DNA of 64,000 bases from Paenibacillus psychroresistens (GTDB lineage Bacteria; Bacillota; Bacilli; Paenibacillales; NBRC-103111), in contig NZ_CP034235.1 in NCBI RefSeq assembly GCF_009728935.1, forward strand, positions 2,890,001 to 2,954,000, read 5' to 3'. The position numbers were made by a program, and so were the translations under genes. How positions within the stretch are numbered: position 1 is the first letter of the stretch; every line of letters begins with the position of its first letter. This document shows, piece after piece, positions 63,639 through 64,000 of this stretch. The notes below the pieces were generated by a model. It saw only the letters and a program-made list of their open reading frames with translations. It had not been told where the DNA came from and did no database searches.

Positions 63639-64000
63639 TAAACCAATTCTAGAAGTTAAAAAGCTAAAGAAGCATTTTCATTTAGGCGGTGGACGTGTCC
63701 TTAAGGCGGTAGATGATCTCAGCTTTGCGATTAATCGCGGTGAGACCTTTGGGCTCGTTGGCGAATCAGGCTGCGGAAAATCAACTGCAGGACGTACCAT
63801 TATTCGATTATATGAAGCGACTAGTGGCGAAGTGCTATTTAATGGCGAGAATATTCATAAGCTGAATGCTAAAAACAAGCTTCAATATAATCGTAATATG
63901 CAAATGGTTTTTCAAGATCCTTACGCATCTTTGGATCCGCGTATGACTATCGGGAAGATTATTGCTGAAGGCATTGATATCCACAAGCTATATACAGGTA
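63631..64000 (+). CDS. oppF: Peptide ABC importer ATPase OppF (5' part, runs off the window)
   Basis: Only the first 123 codons are present. Walker A is [19 protein letters not shown] and the Q-loop MQMVFQDPYASLDPRMTIGKIIAEG, typical of OppF. ATG 63631 has GGAGG eight bases upstream and overlaps the end of oppD. With OppD it energises peptide uptake. The signature motif and the C-terminal domain lie beyond the right edge. Confidence 0.93.
   Translation, partial: MADKPILEVKKLKKHFHLGGGRVLKAVDDLSFAINRGETFGLVGESGCGKSTAGRTIIRLYEATSGEVLFNGENIHKLNAKNKLQYNRNMQMVFQDPYASLDPRMTIGKIIAEGIDIHKLYTG

Overview
The window looks like chromosomal core DNA of a low-GC, spore-forming Firmicute, most likely a Paenibacillus or close relative (inference from protein content and gene order; no database was searched). 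Much of the gene order matches Bacillus subtilis: addBA-sbcDC, rpsU-yqeY, then yqfC-yqfD-phoH-yqfF-ybeY-dgkA-era-yqzL-recO-glyQS-yqfL-yqxD-dnaG-sigA-trmK-yqfO, later nifZ-thiI and typA-ylaH-ylaJ-ylaK. Sporulation-linked genes (yqfC, yqfD, rsfA, a YhcN/YlaJ lipoprotein) support a spore former. No tRNA, 5S/16S/23S rRNA, CRISPR array or prophage was seen.

Layout. 1-12.1 kb: DNA double-strand-break repair (AddAB and SbcDC), interrupted at 6.07-7.38 kb by a decayed IS1595-like element bounded by an 18-bp inverted repeat. 12.2-16.5 kb: a membrane GGDEF-EAL protein, an in-frame TetR/FAD-oxidoreductase reading frame and a HIT protein. 16.5-36 kb: the conserved macromolecular-synthesis block for ribosome assembly, cyclic-di-AMP turnover, recombination, glycyl-tRNA synthesis under a T-box, priming and the housekeeping sigma factor. 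It includes a structured, gene-free stretch after rpsU. 36-38.5 kb: RNase P RNA, a 51-bp tandem repeat and a subtilisin-like protease. 38.6-44.5 kb: small conserved proteins, a lytic transglycosylase, the NifZ-ThiI sulfur-transfer pair and a TerC-type exporter. 44.6-50.1 kb: typA and the yla-like cluster. 50.2-58.5 kb: secreted and lipid-anchored proteins of unknown role, a MidA-like methyltransferase, RsfA, ketopantoate reductase and a ComFB-family protein. 58.9-64 kb: an oligopeptide/dipeptide ABC importer operon (solute-binding lipoprotein, two permeases, two ATPases), running off the right edge.

Most genes are ordinary. The points that deserve a second look are: the IS-like element, with four degenerate direct repeats and a LexA-box-like site at its transposase promoter; the TetR-oxidoreductase frame with a perfect internal Shine-Dalgarno; the unusually compact glyQS T-box leader; the hairpin-rich gene-free segment between rpsU and yqeY; a short leader ORF before the DUF3907 gene; and the palindrome-rich leader of the peptide importer operon. 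I did not find a clearly new multi-gene system.
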